This document shows positions 1-11,266 of a stretch of DNA of 64,000 nucleotides, piece by piece. A model generated the notes under the pieces. The model was given only the letters and a program-made list of their open reading frames with translations, had not been told where the DNA came from and searched no databases. The stretch's first letter is position 1; the number at the start of each line of letters is the position of its first letter. The translations under genes were made by a program, and so were the position numbers. Source of the DNA: Allobosea sp. Leaf344 (lineage in GTDB: Bacteria > Pseudomonadota > Alphaproteobacteria > Rhizobiales > Beijerinckiaceae); NCBI RefSeq assembly GCF_001426225.1, contig NZ_LMRT01000013.1, positions 145,803 to 209,802 on the forward strand, in the 5' to 3' direction.

Positions 1-165
1 TGGCGTTCCTCGCGATGAGCGGAGAACGCGGCGCGACCGCCGGCGTTCCTGCGGAGGAGTCGGCAGGCGCGCATGGGAGCGGCAGGCGCCCGGCCTCGCG
101 GCTGCGCCTTCTCACATCGCTCCTCACGTGACACCATGCCGGTCATCCCGACGACAACAGGTGCG

Positions 166-576
166 ATGATGAGTCTCGTCTCCGTCGAGTTGAGGAACAT
201 CCCGGGCACGCAGGCCGCTCTCGGCTGGGCCGGCGGGCATACGCTGGTGGTCGACCGGCCAGAGGGGAAAGCCGGCGGAATGGGGCTCGGCTTCAACGGG
301 GCGCAGATGCTCGCCCTCGCGCTCGGCGGCTGTTTCTGCAACGACCTGCGCTATGTCGCGGAGACGATGGGCGTCAGCCTCGGCAGCATCGAGGTCTCCG
401 TCTCGCTGACCCTGGCAGGCGAGCCGATGGTGGCGTCTGACGCAACGATGACGGTGCGCTGCGAGACGCGCGACGGCTCGGATCCGGCTCCGATCATCGC
501 CCGGGCGAGCGAGGGCTGCATGGTCGGCAATTCCCTGCGCCGAGGCTTGCCCGTCGCCATCATAGCGGCGGGGTGA
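166..576 (+). CDS. OsmC-like peroxiredoxin family protein
   Basis: A 136-residue protein with the OsmC/Ohr fold signature. The first redox cysteine region lies near residues 56-58 (LGGCFCND) and the second Cys near residue 118 (EGCMVGNSL). Family members reduce organic hydroperoxides using this cysteine pair in the cytoplasm. Several in-frame starts exist (73, 136, 166, 169). I chose 166 because similarity to the family begins about there and the upstream residues are low-complexity. The paired ATG codons make 166 or 169 equally likely. It is not obviously in an operon. Assignment to the superfamily is fairly secure, but the substrate is not known. Confidence 0.75.
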   Translation: MMSLVSVELRNIPGTQAALGWAGGHTLVVDRPEGKAGGMGLGFNGAQMLALALGGCFCNDLRYVAETMGVSLGSIEVSVSLTLAGEPMVASDATMTVRCETRDGSDPAPIIARASEGCMVGNSLRRGLPVAIIAAG

Positions 577-688
577 GCGGGTGAGGCCTTGGCGGGCGAT
601 CTGCGGCCGAAAGTCGAGATGTGTGGCGAGGCGAGCGCGCTGATCGGCGCGCCACTCGCGGCGTCGGATCGCGATGTCGCTGTCGAAA

Positions 689-765
689 TGGTAGCGGGAG
701 AGGGACTCGAACCCCCGACACGCGGATTATGATTCCGCTGCTCTAACCAGCTGAGCTACCCCGCC
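689..765 (-). tRNA. tRNA-Met (anticodon CAT)
   Basis: The minus strand folds as a full cloverleaf of 77 nt including an encoded CCA (TGG on the + strand at 689-691). The anticodon stem GCGGA/TCCGC encloses the loop ATCATAA, giving anticodon CAT. The T arm has the TTCGAGT loop with a 5-bp stem. The acceptor stem starts with a G1-U72 wobble pair, so it lacks the C1-A72 mismatch of initiator tRNA. This supports elongator tRNA-Met, although a tRNA-Ile2 (lysidine-modified CAT) cannot be excluded by eye. It sits between the OsmC-like gene and the methyltransferase gene. Confidence 0.93.
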
Positions 766-866
766 CCGGGGCCGGACAGGCCGGAGCCTGTTGCCGAGGG
801 CGCGATATAGGAGGGTGAGGGTGGCGCCGTCAACCCTGTCGTCGGGCTAAATTGCGCCGGCGCGGA

Positions 867-1505
867 TCAGCCGGCGGAGGCCGTCTTGCGCAGCCGCACC
901 ACCTTGAAGTAGCCGCCGCCGACATGGACGGTTTCATAGCGGCCGGTGCGCGCCGCCCAGCCGGTCAGGCGGCTGACCTTGAAGTCGGTGCTCCAGCCGA
1001 CGGCCTTGGCCAGGGGCGCGAGCCCGGCCCAGAAGGGCGCGAGCAGCCCGCCATCGTCGACGAGCCGGCTCGATATCACGATCTCGCCGCCGGGCTTCAG
1101 GACCCGGTCCATCTCGGCCAGCGCCTGCTCGGGATCGGGGACCAGCGTGATGACGAATTGCGCCGTCACCGCGTCAAAACGCTCGGCCTGGAAACCGAGG
1201 CGGCAGGCATCCATCACCATCAGCCCGCGGACATGGTCGAGATGCTGCTCGGCGACCTTGCGGTTGGCGACCTTCAGCATGTCGAGCGAGAGATCGGCGC
1301 CATAGACCCGGGATTCCCGGGTGAAATAGGGCAGGGTCAGCCCGGTGCCGACGCCGATCTCGAGGATGTCGGGCCCGCAGGCGCAGGCCGCCGCCACGGC
1401 CTCGCGCTGCGGCCGCGCCAGCATGCGCTGATAGACCTTGTCGTAGAATTTCGCCCAGGTCGCGTAGACGCGCTTCTGGCCTTCGAGATCATAGGTGACG
1501 GGCAT
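867..1505 (-). CDS. Class I SAM-dependent methyltransferase, PmtA-like
   Basis: A 212-residue Rossmann methyltransferase. Motif I is DILEIGVGTGLTLPYF at about residues 45-60, an acidic residue follows in the next strand (VYGADLSLDML), and a post-motif LKPGGEIVISSR lies near residue 140. The N-terminal YATWAKFYDKVY and overall length resemble bacterial phosphatidylethanolamine N-methyltransferases (PmtA) that make phosphatidylcholine in Hyphomicrobiales. Other class I enzymes such as UbiE-like ones look similar, so the lipid substrate is an inference. It lies 21 nt downstream of mnmA on the same strand and may be cotranscribed with it. Confidence 0.72.
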   Translation of the reverse strand: MPVTYDLEGQKRVYATWAKFYDKVYQRMLARPQREAVAAACACGPDILEIGVGTGLTLPYFTRESRVYGADLSLDMLKVANRKVAEQHLDHVRGLMVMDACRLGFQAERFDAVTAQFVITLVPDPEQALAEMDRVLKPGGEIVISSRLVDDGGLLAPFWAGLAPLAKAVGWSTDFKVSRLTGWAARTGRYETVHVGGGYFKVVRLRKTASAG

Positions 1506-1526
1506 GGCGGGTCTCGGGGGGAGCGG

Positions 1527-2711
1527 TCAGGAGCAGGCGAGGGCGGGGGTGGCGTCGCGCGGCGAGGCGGCGAGCTGCGGGCGCATGATGACGCCGCCGC
1601 CGAGGACGCGCGCGCCCGGCCCGGAATCGGCGTAGATCACGCAGGCCTGGCCCGGCGACACGCCCTCCTCGTCGGTGGCGAGGGTGATGCAGGCGCCCTG
1701 CGCATCGACGCTCAGCCGGGCCTCGCGCGGCTCGCGCGTCGAGCGCACCCGCACCGCCACCTCCAGCCCCTCGGGCGGCAGCGCGTCCAGCGCCGTCTCG
1801 CCCAGCCAGTTCAGGTCGCGCAGCCGGATCCGGCGGACGCCCAGCGCCTCGCGCGGGCCGACGACGACGCGGGCGGCCTCGGCATCGAGCCGCAGCACAT
1901 AGAGCGGCTCGGCGGTGCTGATCCCCAGCCCCTTGCGCTGGCCGACGGTGTAGCGCAGCACGCCGTCATGCCGGCCCAGCACGCGGCCGTCGAGATGGAC
2001 GATCTCGCCGGGGCGGGAGGCGCCGGGCTTCAGCCGCTCGATCACATCCGCATAGCGGCCATTGGGCACGAAGCAGATATCCTGGCTGTCGGGCTTGTCG
2101 GCGATGGCGAGGCCGAGCTCCGCGGCGAGCTGGCGTGTCCGCGCCTTGTCGAGATGGCCCAGCGGGAAGCGCAGCAGGTCGAGCTGGGCCTGCGTCGTGG
2201 CGTAGAGGAAATAGCTCTGGTCGCGGCTGGCATCGGCGGCGCGGAAGAGGCCGCGATGGCCGTCGCCGAGGTCGCGGCTGACGACGTAATGCCCCGTGGC
2301 CAGCGCATCGGCGCCGAGTTCGCGGGCGAGGTCGAGCAGATCGCGGAATTTGACCGTGCGATTGCAGTCGACGCAGGGGATCGGGGTTTCGCCGGCGAGA
2401 TAGCTCTCGGCGAAACGCTCGATGACCGCGTCCCTGAAGCGGCTCTCATAGTCCAGCACGTAATGGGGGATGCCGATCGCCTCGGCGACGCGGCGGGCGT
2501 CATGGATGTCCTGCCCGGCGCAGCAGGAGCCGGCGCGATGCACGGCCGCGCCGTGGTCGTAGAGCTGCAGGGTCACGCCGATGACCTCATAGCCCTCGCG
2601 CTTCAGCAAAGCCGCGACCACGGAGGAATCGACACCGCCCGACATCGCGGCGACCACGCGTGTCGCCTGCCTGGGTTTGGCGATGTCCAGCGAATTGAGA
2701 GGCGCGGTCAT
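1527..2711 (-). CDS. mnmA: tRNA-specific 2-thiouridylase MnmA
   Basis: Cytoplasmic enzyme that adenylates and thiolates U34 of tRNA-Lys, -Glu and -Gln. The PP-loop SGGVDSS lies at about residues 24-30. The catalytic cysteine motif CVDCN is at residues 113-117, and the second conserved cysteine region is [11 protein letters not shown]-terminal beta-barrel follows ([10 protein letters not shown] onward). I chose the ATG at 2711, giving 394 residues, the normal family size. An in-frame extension to 2876 has no family similarity and would run into the upstream intergenic region shared with fliK. It is transcribed divergently from fliK. Confidence 0.93.
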   Translation of the reverse strand: MTAPLNSLDIAKPRQATRVVAAMSGGVDSSVVAALLKREGYEVIGVTLQLYDHGAAVHRAGSCCAGQDIHDARRVAEAIGIPHYVLDYESRFRDAVIERFAESYLAGETPIPCVDCNRTVKFRDLLDLARELGADALATGHYVVSRDLGDGHRGLFRAADASRDQSYFLYATTQAQLDLLRFPLGHLDKARTRQLAAELGLAIADKPDSQDICFVPNGRYADVIERLKPGASRPGEIVHLDGRVLGRHDGVLRYTVGQRKGLGISTAEPLYVLRLDAEAARVVVGPREALGVRRIRLRDLNWLGETALDALPPEGLEVAVRVRSTREPREARLSVDAQGACITLATDEEGVSPGQACVIYADSGPGARVLGGGVIMRPQLAASPRDATPALACS

Positions 2712-2952
2712 GCGGCGAACTCGTCCTGATCGCGCGCGAGCGCGGCTGGCGGGCTCTATAGCGGTTTTGCGGCGAGGCTGCCAGCCGCTCGGCAAATCCT
2801 GCCGGGCGGCGGGATCGCGCAGCGCAATTCTGCCGTCTCCCGAGGCGCACCCTCCGGGGTAAGCTACTGGAATCATGGGATGGAGGGGTTGGCGTGGGTC
2901 TTGCTGCCGCGATGCCTGGACGCGTTCTTGTCCGAGTGCTGGATTTTTCCCG

Positions 2953-4686
2953 ATGTCGGTTCAATCGCCTTTCCTGCCAGCTGCCGCCTTCGATCGCCCG
3001 GTGCCGCGTCCCTTGCGGCCCGAGACCGATCGGCGTGCGCCCGCGCCCGAATTCGCTCTGCCGGCGGCCGAACGTGCCGATGCCGAACCGCCGGCGCGGC
3101 CGGCCCGGGACGAGGCTCGCGACCCGCGCCGCGCGGCACCGGGCGAGCGGCGCGATCTGGCCCAGGCCGAACGCATCGAGCGCCGGGAAGAGGCCGATGG
3201 CCCGGCGCGGGGCCGGTCCGACGACAGGCCGGAGGGCGCGACCCCACGCAACGAGGCCGCCGAAGCCGGGCGCGCGCCATCCGAACCTGGCAGGCCCGAC
3301 CACGCGTCGCCAGCGGCCGACGCCTCGGAAGCCCGCCGCGAGGCGGCCGCGGCCGAAAGGCAAGCTGCCAAAGCCGAGCGGCAGGCCGCCAAAGCCGAGG
3401 CGCCACCGGCCGGCGGCGCCGCCGTAGTGCAGAACGGTGCCGGGCCATCCGCCGCGGTCCAGGTCGCTGCGGCCAAGGCGGCGGAGCTCGCGCTGGCGGC
3501 GGCACCGCAGACCAATATCACAGATACGCAAGGGGCCGGAGCGCCCGCCGCGGCGCAGCAGCTGTCGGTCGCGGTGCAGCTCGCCGCGGGCGAGGGCGGC
3601 ACGCTCGAGGCCGGCGCCAGCCAGGATGAGCCGGGCGCCGATGCGCCGGCCGCCACCGACACAGAGGGCAGCACCGGCGAGCCCGCGCAGCCAGCCACGA
3701 GCCTGCCGGCCGAGGCCGCCCCGGCCGCCCCGGCCGCTGCCGCGGGCCCCGGCCAAGGCGGCACGGATCAGCCGGTGGTCGCAACGGGCGATGGCGCCGT
3801 GCTGCTGCCCGCACCCGCACCGGCGACGAGCGGGGCGACGGAGGCACAAGCCGGTGGCGAGGCCGCGACCGGTGCGATCGGAACGCCGGGCCAGGGCAAG
3901 GGCGCCGCCAGGGGCCAGGACCAGGCAAAGGCGGTCTCGGTCGCCCATGCGGCGCGCGAGCAGCTCGCGCAGGCCCCGGAAGGCACCGAAGAGGTGCCGT
4001 TCGGCGCCGTAGTCTCGGCGCTGGCCAAGAGCCGCGAGGCGCCCGCCGAGGGCGCTCAGCCCGGCCCGGCGGGGGCAGCCGGCAAGGGCGAGGCGAAGCC
4101 CGCGGAGCCGGTCTCGGCGCCGCTGCAGCCGATCGATACGAGTTTCCTCTCGCAACTCCGCCAGACCAAGGCGGAGGGGCCTCTGTCAGCCCCGGCGGCA
4201 GCCGAGAGCGCGCCCGCGCCCGGTCAGGCCGGCGCCCAGGCCGCGGCATCGGGCCCGGCGACGCCGGTGCATGTCGTGCCGATCGAGATCGGCCTCAGGG
4301 CGCTGGCGGGCGGGCGGAAATTCGATATCAGGCTGGATCCGGCCGAGCTCGGGCGGGTCGACGTCAACCTCGAGATCTCCGATGCGGGCGAGGTCTCGGC
4401 CAAGCTCGTCGTCGACCGGGTGGAAACCCTGCAGCTGCTGCAGCGCGACGCGCGGACGCTGGAACGGGCGTTCGAACAGGCGGGGCTGAAGCCGAGCGAT
4501 TCCGGCGTGACGATCACGCTGCGCGATCCCTCGGACCAGTCCGGTTTCCGCCAGCACCGCCATGAGGACGAGCCGCCGCGCCGCGGCCGCTCCGGCACGA
4601 ATTCGATCGACGAGATCGCCGCCCCCGTCGAGGCAGGGGGCACGCGCCGCCTGGTCCGGCTCGGCGGCGTCGATCTCAGCATCTAG
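2953..4686 (+). CDS. fliK: Flagellar hook-length control protein FliK
   Basis: A 577-residue, Ala/Pro/Glu/Gly-rich protein, low-complexity over its first 430 residues. It ends in the conserved hook-length domain ([19 protein letters not shown], then [19 protein letters not shown]). In the family, the disordered N-terminal part acts as a secreted ruler and the C-terminal domain switches FlhB export specificity when the hook is complete. Start chosen at ATG 2953 (MSVQSPF), because the in-frame extension to 2875 is not conserved-looking. It is followed 17 nt later by flgD, the hook cap gene, as in many alphaproteobacterial clusters. Confidence 0.87.
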   Translation: MSVQSPFLPAAAFDRPVPRPLRPETDRRAPAPEFALPAAERADAEPPARPARDEARDPRRAAPGERRDLAQAERIERREEADGPARGRSDDRPEGATPRNEAAEAGRAPSEPGRPDHASPAADASEARREAAAAERQAAKAERQAAKAEAPPAGGAAVVQNGAGPSAAVQVAAAKAAELALAAAPQTNITDTQGAGAPAAAQQLSVAVQLAAGEGGTLEAGASQDEPGADAPAATDTEGSTGEPAQPATSLPAEAAPAAPAAAAGPGQGGTDQPVVATGDGAVLLPAPAPATSGATEAQAGGEAATGAIGTPGQGKGAARGQDQAKAVSVAHAAREQLAQAPEGTEEVPFGAVVSALAKSREAPAEGAQPGPAGAAGKGEAKPAEPVSAPLQPIDTSFLSQLRQTKAEGPLSAPAAAESAPAPGQAGAQAAASGPATPVHVVPIEIGLRALAGGRKFDIRLDPAELGRVDVNLEISDAGEVSAKLVVDRVETLQLLQRDARTLERAFEQAGLKPSDSGVTITLRDPSDQSGFRQHRHEDEPPRRGRSGTNSIDEIAAPVEAGGTRRLVRLGGVDLSI

Positions 4687-4703
4687 AGGCGAGGAGAACA
4701 GCC

Positions 4704-5438
4704 ATGGCCATCGCCAATACCGGCTCGACGACGAACAGCACCGGGACCGCCACGACCGGCGCCGCGAACACGAATGCGGCGTCCAGCTCGGCGACGAACA
4801 AGACCGGCGGGTCGACCACGAACATCGCCGGCAAGAGTGCCATCGCCGGCAATTTCGACCAGTTCCTGACCCTGCTGACGACGCAGCTCAAGAACCAGAG
4901 CCCGCTCGATCCGCTCGACACCAACCAGTTCACCCAGCAGCTCGTGCAGTTCGCAGGCGTCGAGCAGCAGCTGAAGACCAATGAATCGCTGACCGCGCTG
5001 CTCAGCCTGGACAAGGTGACCGCCGCGACCAATGCGGTGAACTTCATCGGTACCACCATCACCGCCGATGGCGCGACCGCCGGGCTGAAGGACGGCAAGG
5101 CCGAGTGGCACGTCAACATGCCGCGCGCCGGCACCGCCACCGTCACCATCAAGAACGCCGCCGGCAGCGTGGTGAAGACGGCGACCGTCTCGCTCTCGGC
5201 CGGGGACCAGACCTATGCCTGGGACGGCACGACCTCGACCGGGACCAAGGCGGCGGAGGGGGCCTATACGATCTCGATCGACGCCAAGGACACCTCCGGC
5301 GCGGCGATGACCGCGAAGACCCAGGTCACCGGCGTGGTCGATTCCGTCGATTTCTCGGGCGAGACCCCGATCCTGAAGGTCGGCTCCGTCAATGTGCCGA
5401 TCGTCAACCTGAAATCCGTGGTGCGTCCCAAGGGATGA
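4704..5438 (+). CDS. flgD: Flagellar hook assembly protein FlgD
   Basis: A 244-residue hook-capping scaffold protein. The first 45 residues are Thr/Asn/Ser/Gly-rich and probably disordered. Then comes the conserved FlgD core FDQFLTLLTTQLKNQSPLDP, followed by QFTQQLVQFAGVEQQLKTN. A C-terminal beta-rich FlgD Ig/tudor-like region contains AYTISIDAKD. FlgD is exported and caps the growing hook. A plausible Shine-Dalgarno (GAGGAGAA) precedes the ATG. It directly follows fliK. Confidence 0.93.
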   Translation: MAIANTGSTTNSTGTATTGAANTNAASSSATNKTGGSTTNIAGKSAIAGNFDQFLTLLTTQLKNQSPLDPLDTNQFTQQLVQFAGVEQQLKTNESLTALLSLDKVTAATNAVNFIGTTITADGATAGLKDGKAEWHVNMPRAGTATVTIKNAAGSVVKTATVSLSAGDQTYAWDGTTSTGTKAAEGAYTISIDAKDTSGAAMTAKTQVTGVVDSVDFSGETPILKVGSVNVPIVNLKSVVRPKG

Positions 5439-5470
5439 GCCGGCGAATCAGGACAGCCCGCGCAATCGCT

Positions 5471-5485
5471 TTAGCTAAATCTTAA
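5471..5485 (+). promoter_or_regulatory. CtrA-like site upstream of sciP
   Basis: TTAG-N7-TTAA (TTAGCTAAATCTTAA) lies 55 bp before the sciP ATG. It differs by one base from the CtrA consensus TTAA-N7-TTAA. This is a pattern match only. The background is very GC-rich, which makes a chance TTAA uncommon. Confidence 0.5.
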
Positions 5486-5539
5486 AACCGGGCCGATATG
5501 CTCACTTTCAGTAGCTCTGTTGAGTTGTGTGAGTGTACC

Positions 5540-5815
5540 ATGACCGAGCCTTTGCGACCGCGGGTGAAGTATGTGATCGGTCCGGACGGAAGTCCGCTGA
5601 CGATCGCCGATCTCCCGCCGATGAATACCCGCCGCTGGGTGATCCGGCGCAAGGCCGAAGTCGTCGCCGCCGTTCGCGGCGGGCTTCTCAGCCTGGAAGA
5701 GGCGTGCCAGCGCTACACGCTGACGGTCGACGAATTCCTGAGCTGGCAGATGTCGATCGACCAGCACGGCCTCGCCGGCCTGCGGACGACGCGGATCCAG
5801 CATTACCGCCAATAG
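5540..5815 (+). CDS. sciP: CtrA inhibitor SciP (DUF1153)
   Basis: A 91-residue protein of the DUF1153 family. It has the typical VKYVIGPDGSPLTIADLPP N-terminus and a helix-turn-helix (LEEACQRYTLTVDEFLSWQ). In Caulobacter, SciP binds CtrA and blocks recruitment of RNA polymerase at CtrA-activated promoters. I chose ATG 5540 (MTEPLRPR), since the family starts there and the earlier in-frame start at 5498 is unsupported. It is placed between flgD and fliF, with its own upstream CtrA-like site and a strong terminator behind it, so it is probably a single-gene unit. Confidence 0.9.
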   Translation: MTEPLRPRVKYVIGPDGSPLTIADLPPMNTRRWVIRRKAEVVAAVRGGLLSLEEACQRYTLTVDEFLSWQMSIDQHGLAGLRTTRIQHYRQ

Positions 5816-5841
5816 ACGGGCCGCATGCGGTCTCGAAGCAG

Positions 5842-5870
5842 GCGCCGGTCCCCCAGGGCCGGCGCTTTTT
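5842..5870 (+). terminator. Rho-independent terminator after sciP
   Basis: Perfect 7-bp arms GCGCCGG / CCGGCGC (5842-5848 and 5859-5865) with a 10-nt loop are followed immediately by TTTTT. It lies 27 nt past the sciP stop and separates sciP from the fliF promoter region. Confidence 0.85.
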
Positions 5871-5908
5871 CACGTTTTACAGCCCTTATTCGCGCAATCT
5901 CGAATTCG

Positions 5909-5946
5909 TTAACCTGCCGCTAACCATGCACTGGGAAAAACTTGCC
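5909..5946 (+). promoter_or_regulatory. Putative CtrA-dependent promoter of fliF
   Basis: A TTAA-N7-CTAA core (TTAACCTGCCGCTAACC, 5909-5925) is followed by CATGCAC, a GG..AA.A block and TTGCC ending at 5946. The same layout with identical spacing occurs before flhA (13721-13758). Resemblance to Caulobacter class II flagellar promoters is inferred from the CtrA-like core. No transcription start is known. Confidence 0.6.
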
Positions 5947-5999
5947 TAGTCGCCGCGCCCTTCGTGCGGAGGACCTGGCCTCGTGGGACGGATGACGGC

Positions 6000-7676
6000 G
6001 TGAACGGCATCGTCAATCAATTCTCGAAATTCGGAGCGGCACGCCTGGCGGCGATGCTGGGGGTGACGCTGGCGCTGGTCGGCTTCTTCGCCTTCGTCAT
6101 GATCAAGATGTCCCAGCCGGCCATGGGCGTGCTGTTTTCCGACCTGTCCTCCAGCGATGTCAGCACGATCCTCAAGGATCTCGACACGCGCGGCGTGAAA
6201 TACGAGCTGCGCGGCGACGGCCAGACCATCCTGGTCGACAAGACGGCGGTGCCGCGGCTGCGGCTCGACCTCGCCAGCAAGGGCATCCCGGCCGGGGGCG
6301 GGGTCGGCTACGAGATCTTCGACAAGGGCGACGCCTTCTCCTCGACCAGCTTCGTCCAGAACATCAACCATCTGCGGGCGCTGGAAGGCGAGCTCTCGCG
6401 CACCATCCGCTCGATCGGGCGGGTCCAGGCGGCCCGCGTCCATCTGGTGATCCCGGAGAAGCGTCTGTTCGAGCGCGACCGCGAGCCGCCGCGCGCCTCG
6501 ATCGTGCTGAAGCTGGCGGGCGAGCTCGACGCGGCGCAGGTGCGCGCCGTGCGCCACCTCGTCGCCTCGGCGGTGGACGGGCTGAAGCCCGACCGCGTCT
6601 CGATCGTCGACGAGCGCGGCCGTCTGCTGGCGGATGGCGCCCAGGGCGAGCAGGGGCTGGCCGGTCTCGGCATCGAGGAACGCCAGACGGCGGTGGAAAA
6701 GCGCACCAAGCTGCAGATCGAGGACATCGTCGCGAGCATCGTCGGCCATGGCCGCGCCCGGGTGCAGGTCTCGGCGCTGATCGACGCCAACCGGGTCGAA
6801 AGCCGCTCGGAGACCTTCGACCCGGAGAGCCGTGTCGTCCGCTCCAGCCAGAACCGCACCGAGAACGCCACCACCAGCGAAGGCGGCGGAGCCGTCACGG
6901 TCGGCAACGAGCTGCCGGGCGCACAGCAGAACCAGGGCGGCCAGGCATCGCCGAAGGATGCCTCCTCGAAGAACGAGGAGGTGGTCAATTACGAGATCTC
7001 CCGCACCACCCGCACGGAGGTGCTGGAGGGCGGCCGGGTGAAGAAGCTCTCGGTCGCCGTGCTCGTCGACGGCTCCTACAGCCGCAACGGCAACGACATC
7101 GTCTACCAGCCGCGCCCGCCGGAGGAGCTGGAGCGGATCGCGCAGCTGGTGCGCACGGCGATCGGCTTCGACGAGGCGCGCGGCGACAAGGTCGAGGTGG
7201 TCAATCTGCGCTTCGCCGAAGCGCCGCCCGCCATCACCGAGCTGCCGGAACAGTCGCTGATGCAGCAGTTGATGGCCTTCACCAAGGAGGATCTGCTGCG
7301 CGGCGCCGAGCTCGTGGTCATCGCCCTGCTGACGCTGATGGTGCTGATGGTGGTGGTGCGGCCGCTGGTCAAGCAGATGCTGGCGCCGGAACCGGGCGCG
7401 CTGCGCCAGATCCCCTCCTTCGCCCGCAACGGCGCGCTGATCGTCGACGAGAGCGGGGCGCAGGACGAGCCCGGCGCCTTCGGCGCGGTGAGCGGCACCG
7501 GCGGGCCCGTCGGCATCCCGATGGAAGCGCCCTCGGAGCGGATGCTGGCGGTCGCCCAGATCAAGGGCCAGCTCAAGGCTCAATCCGTCGAGAAGATCGG
7601 CGCGCTCGTCTCTCAGAATCCGGCCGATACGGTCGCCGTGCTGCGCGGCTGGATTCACGAGAAGGCCGCGGCATGA
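6000..7676 (+). CDS. fliF: Flagellar MS-ring protein FliF
   Basis: A 558-residue inner-membrane protein forming the MS ring, the base of the flagellum. It has an N-terminal membrane helix ([19 protein letters not shown]) and a periplasmic YscJ/FliF domain (ring-building motifs, e.g. [20 protein letters not shown]). A long disordered linker follows, then a second membrane helix ([19 protein letters not shown]). The FliG-binding C-terminus ends [21 protein letters not shown] chose GTG 6000 (MNGIVNQF), with another GTG at 5964 possible. It heads fliF-fliG-fliH-fliN-flbD, downstream of a CtrA-type promoter candidate. Confidence 0.93.
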   Translation: MNGIVNQFSKFGAARLAAMLGVTLALVGFFAFVMIKMSQPAMGVLFSDLSSSDVSTILKDLDTRGVKYELRGDGQTILVDKTAVPRLRLDLASKGIPAGGGVGYEIFDKGDAFSSTSFVQNINHLRALEGELSRTIRSIGRVQAARVHLVIPEKRLFERDREPPRASIVLKLAGELDAAQVRAVRHLVASAVDGLKPDRVSIVDERGRLLADGAQGEQGLAGLGIEERQTAVEKRTKLQIEDIVASIVGHGRARVQVSALIDANRVESRSETFDPESRVVRSSQNRTENATTSEGGGAVTVGNELPGAQQNQGGQASPKDASSKNEEVVNYEISRTTRTEVLEGGRVKKLSVAVLVDGSYSRNGNDIVYQPRPPEELERIAQLVRTAIGFDEARGDKVEVVNLRFAEAPPAITELPEQSLMQQLMAFTKEDLLRGAELVVIALLTLMVLMVVVRPLVKQMLAPEPGALRQIPSFARNGALIVDESGAQDEPGAFGAVSGTGGPVGIPMEAPSERMLAVAQIKGQLKAQSVEKIGALVSQNPADTVAVLRGWIHEKAAA

Positions 7677-7689
7677 CGGGCAATTAGAG

Positions 7690-8760
7690 ATGGCCGAACG
7701 TTCGCTCGCACCCCGCACCGGCAACAGGGACGACGCCGAAGGCTATGGCGGCGTCACCCTCGTCGACGAGATGAGCGGCCCGCAGCGCGCGGCCGTGATC
7801 CTGCTCGTCCTGGGCGAAGACCATGGCCGGCCGATCTGGCAGGAATTCGACGACGAAGAGATCCGCATCATCACGCGCGCCATGGCGGAGCTCGGCACGG
7901 TCGATGCCGACGAGGTCGAGCGGCTGATGCTCGATTTCGTCGGCAAGCTCTCCAGCGCCGGCGCCGTGACCGGCTCCTTCGACCGCACCATCTCGCTGCT
8001 GGAGAAGATCCTGCCGCAGGATCAGGTCGCGCTGATCATGGAGGAGATCCGCGGCCCGGCCGGCCGCAACATGTGGCAGAAGCTCGGCAATATCGACGCG
8101 GTGGTGCTGGCGAACTTCCTCAAGAACGAGTACCCGCAGACCATCGCCGTGATCCTCTCCAAGATCCGGGCGGACCACGCAGCCAATGTGCTGCGCAACC
8201 TGCCGAACGAGCTCTCGATCGACGTGGTCAGCCGCATGCTGCGGATGGAGGCGGTCCAGAAGGAGGCGCTGGACCACATCGAGAACACCTTGCGCACCGA
8301 ATTCGTCTCGACCCTGACCCAGACGCGCCGGCGCGATCCGCACGAGATGATGGCGGAGATCTTCAACGGCTTCGACCGGCAGACCGAGATGCGCTTCCTC
8401 TCCGCGCTCGATGCCTCGAACCAGGATGCGGCGGCCCGGATCCGCGCGCTGATGTTCACCTTCGAGGACCTTTCCAAGCTCGATCCGGCGGGGCTGCAGA
8501 CCCTGATGCGGCAGGTCGACAAGGACACGCTGGCGAGGGCGCTGAAGGGCGCGAACGAGGATATGCGCAAATTCTTCTACTCCGCCATGTCCACCCGTGC
8601 CGCCAAGACGATGCAGGACGACATCCAGAGCCTCGGCCCGCTGCGGCTGAAGGAGGTCGACGAGGCCCAGACCAAGATGGTCACGCTGACCAAGGAACTG
8701 GCCGACAAGGGCGAGATCATCCTGTCCAAGGGCAATTCCGAAGACGAGCTGGTGTATTGA
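7690..8760 (+). CDS. fliG: Flagellar motor switch protein FliG
   Basis: A 356-residue rotor protein that links FliF to FliM/FliN and meets the stator MotA. The N-terminal FliF-binding domain contains [17 protein letters not shown]. The middle armadillo segment is [18 protein letters not shown], then [13 protein letters not shown]. The C-terminal charged motor domain carries [17 protein letters not shown] and [28 protein letters not shown]. The start lies 13 nt after fliF. The stop overlaps the fliH start by one base. Confidence 0.94.
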   Translation: MAERSLAPRTGNRDDAEGYGGVTLVDEMSGPQRAAVILLVLGEDHGRPIWQEFDDEEIRIITRAMAELGTVDADEVERLMLDFVGKLSSAGAVTGSFDRTISLLEKILPQDQVALIMEEIRGPAGRNMWQKLGNIDAVVLANFLKNEYPQTIAVILSKIRADHAANVLRNLPNELSIDVVSRMLRMEAVQKEALDHIENTLRTEFVSTLTQTRRRDPHEMMAEIFNGFDRQTEMRFLSALDASNQDAAARIRALMFTFEDLSKLDPAGLQTLMRQVDKDTLARALKGANEDMRKFFYSAMSTRAAKTMQDDIQSLGPLRLKEVDEAQTKMVTLTKELADKGEIILSKGNSEDELVY

Positions 8761-9371
8761 TGGCTGCGGCGACGAAATTCATGTTCGGGGCGGATTTCCG
8801 CGAAGGCGGCCGCCGGGCCGCCGGCGAGGCCGATGTCGCGGCGGCGCGGGCCGAAGGTTTTCGCGATGGCGAGATGCAGGGGCGCCAGCAGGCCGACGCC
8901 CAGCTCCTCGCGGTCGCCGGGCAGATCGCGAGGACCGCCGAATATCTGCTGGCGCAGGACGATGCGCGGGCGCTGGCGGTCGAGGAACAGGCGGCGCAGG
9001 TCGCGCTGGCCGCGGCGCGCGCGCTGGGCGGGGCGGCGTTGGCCGACAAGCCGATGGCCGATCTCGAGGCGGCGATCCGCGAATGCATGGTCCATGCCCG
9101 CCTCGCGGCGCATCTCGTGGTGCGGGTGCATGAGGGGGCGGTCGAGGCGGTCGAGGCGCTGCTCAAGCGCGTCGCGCTGCAGAGCGGCTATGCCGGACGG
9201 CTGATCGTCATCGGCGAGCCGGATATCGCGCCCGGAGACGGGCGCATCGAATGGGCCGATGGCGGCCTCGCCATCGACCGGCAGGCCCTGTCGCGGCAGG
9301 TCGAGCAGACGGTGGACCGCCTCTTCGGCCGCGGTGTCGCGGCGATGGCGAACGAGGATAGCGTGCGATGA
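8760..9371 (+). CDS. fliH: Flagellar export regulator FliH-like protein
   Basis: A 203-residue protein placed exactly where fliH lies in alphaproteobacterial clusters, between fliG and fliN. The N-terminus has the short amphipathic segment FMFGADFREG, and the middle is a coiled-coil rich in Ala, Glu and Gln (residues 25-110). The C-terminal half resembles the FliH/YscL ATPase-binding domain (VEAVEALLKRVALQSGYAGRLIVIGEPDIAPGDG split over residues 120-165). FliH holds FliI and restrains its ATPase. Sequence is weakly conserved in this family, so context carries much of the call. It overlaps fliG by 1 nt and fliN by 4 nt. Confidence 0.83.
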   Translation: MAAATKFMFGADFREGGRRAAGEADVAAARAEGFRDGEMQGRQQADAQLLAVAGQIARTAEYLLAQDDARALAVEEQAAQVALAAARALGGAALADKPMADLEAAIRECMVHARLAAHLVVRVHEGAVEAVEALLKRVALQSGYAGRLIVIGEPDIAPGDGRIEWADGGLAIDRQALSRQVEQTVDRLFGRGVAAMANEDSVR

Positions 9372-9715
9372 GCGAGAACGACCTCAAGCTGCCGCCCCTC
9401 AACCAGGCGGATCTCTCCTTCGACAGCCAGGCGGGTTCGGTGGCGCAGTCAGGTCCGATCCCGGTGAAGACCGCGGAAGATCTGGAGCAGGTCTTCGACG
9501 TGCCCGTGACGGTCTCGGCCGTGCTCGGCTCGTCCCGGATCGCGATCGGGGACCTGCTGCAGATCGTGCCGGGCGCGGTGCTGGAGCTCGACCGCCGCGT
9601 CGGCGAGGCCATCGACATCTTCGTCAACGAGCGGCTGGTGGCGCGCGGCGAGGTCGTGGTGGTCGAGGAACGGCTCGGCGTCACCATGACGGAAATCATC
9701 AAGGCCGACCGGTGA
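9368..9715 (+). CDS. fliN: Flagellar motor switch protein FliN
   Basis: A 115-residue C-ring protein. The SpoA/FliN domain covers residues 35-112 (FDVPVTVSAVLGSSRIAIGD, LLQIVPGAVLELDR, DIFVNERLVARGEVVVVEE). FliN multimers form the lower C ring, bind CheY-P with FliM, and dock FliH. No fliM is present in this window. The 4-nt ATGA overlap with fliH indicates translational coupling. Confidence 0.93.
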   Translation: MSENDLKLPPLNQADLSFDSQAGSVAQSGPIPVKTAEDLEQVFDVPVTVSAVLGSSRIAIGDLLQIVPGAVLELDRRVGEAIDIFVNERLVARGEVVVVEERLGVTMTEIIKADR

Positions 9716-9759
9716 GACCCGGCCGGCCCCCGACACTCTCTCGCGGAAAGGCTTGAGCC

Positions 9760-11124
<1,365 letters not shown>

Positions 11125-11164
11125 GTTTCCGCAGGCCGCGGCTGACACGGCGCGATGCCGGGGA

Positions 11165-11182
11165 GCCGGGTCGAGACCCGGC
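11165..11182 (+). terminator. Hairpin after flbD
   Basis: Perfect 7-bp arms GCCGGGT / ACCCGGC enclose a CGAG tetraloop, 40 nt after the flbD stop. There is no T-run, so intrinsic termination is uncertain. It may only stabilise the mRNA end. Confidence 0.35.
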
Positions 11183-11266
11183 GCCGGCGGCTGCCGAGGC
11201 GGGGAGGCCTCAGCCCACCCGCCTCCGATACCTGTCAGGCGAGCGATTGAGCCCGCCCGGATTCCG

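Noticed and set aside
689-765. tRNA-Met as an integration site for a mobile element.
   Set aside because: No integrase gene, no duplicated tRNA 3' end and no atypical DNA were seen nearby.
5930-5946. Sigma-54 promoter (-24/-12) within the fliF element, from TGGGA and TTGCC.
   Set aside because: The distance between the GG and GC dinucleotides is one base too short, and it is even shorter in the flhA copy.
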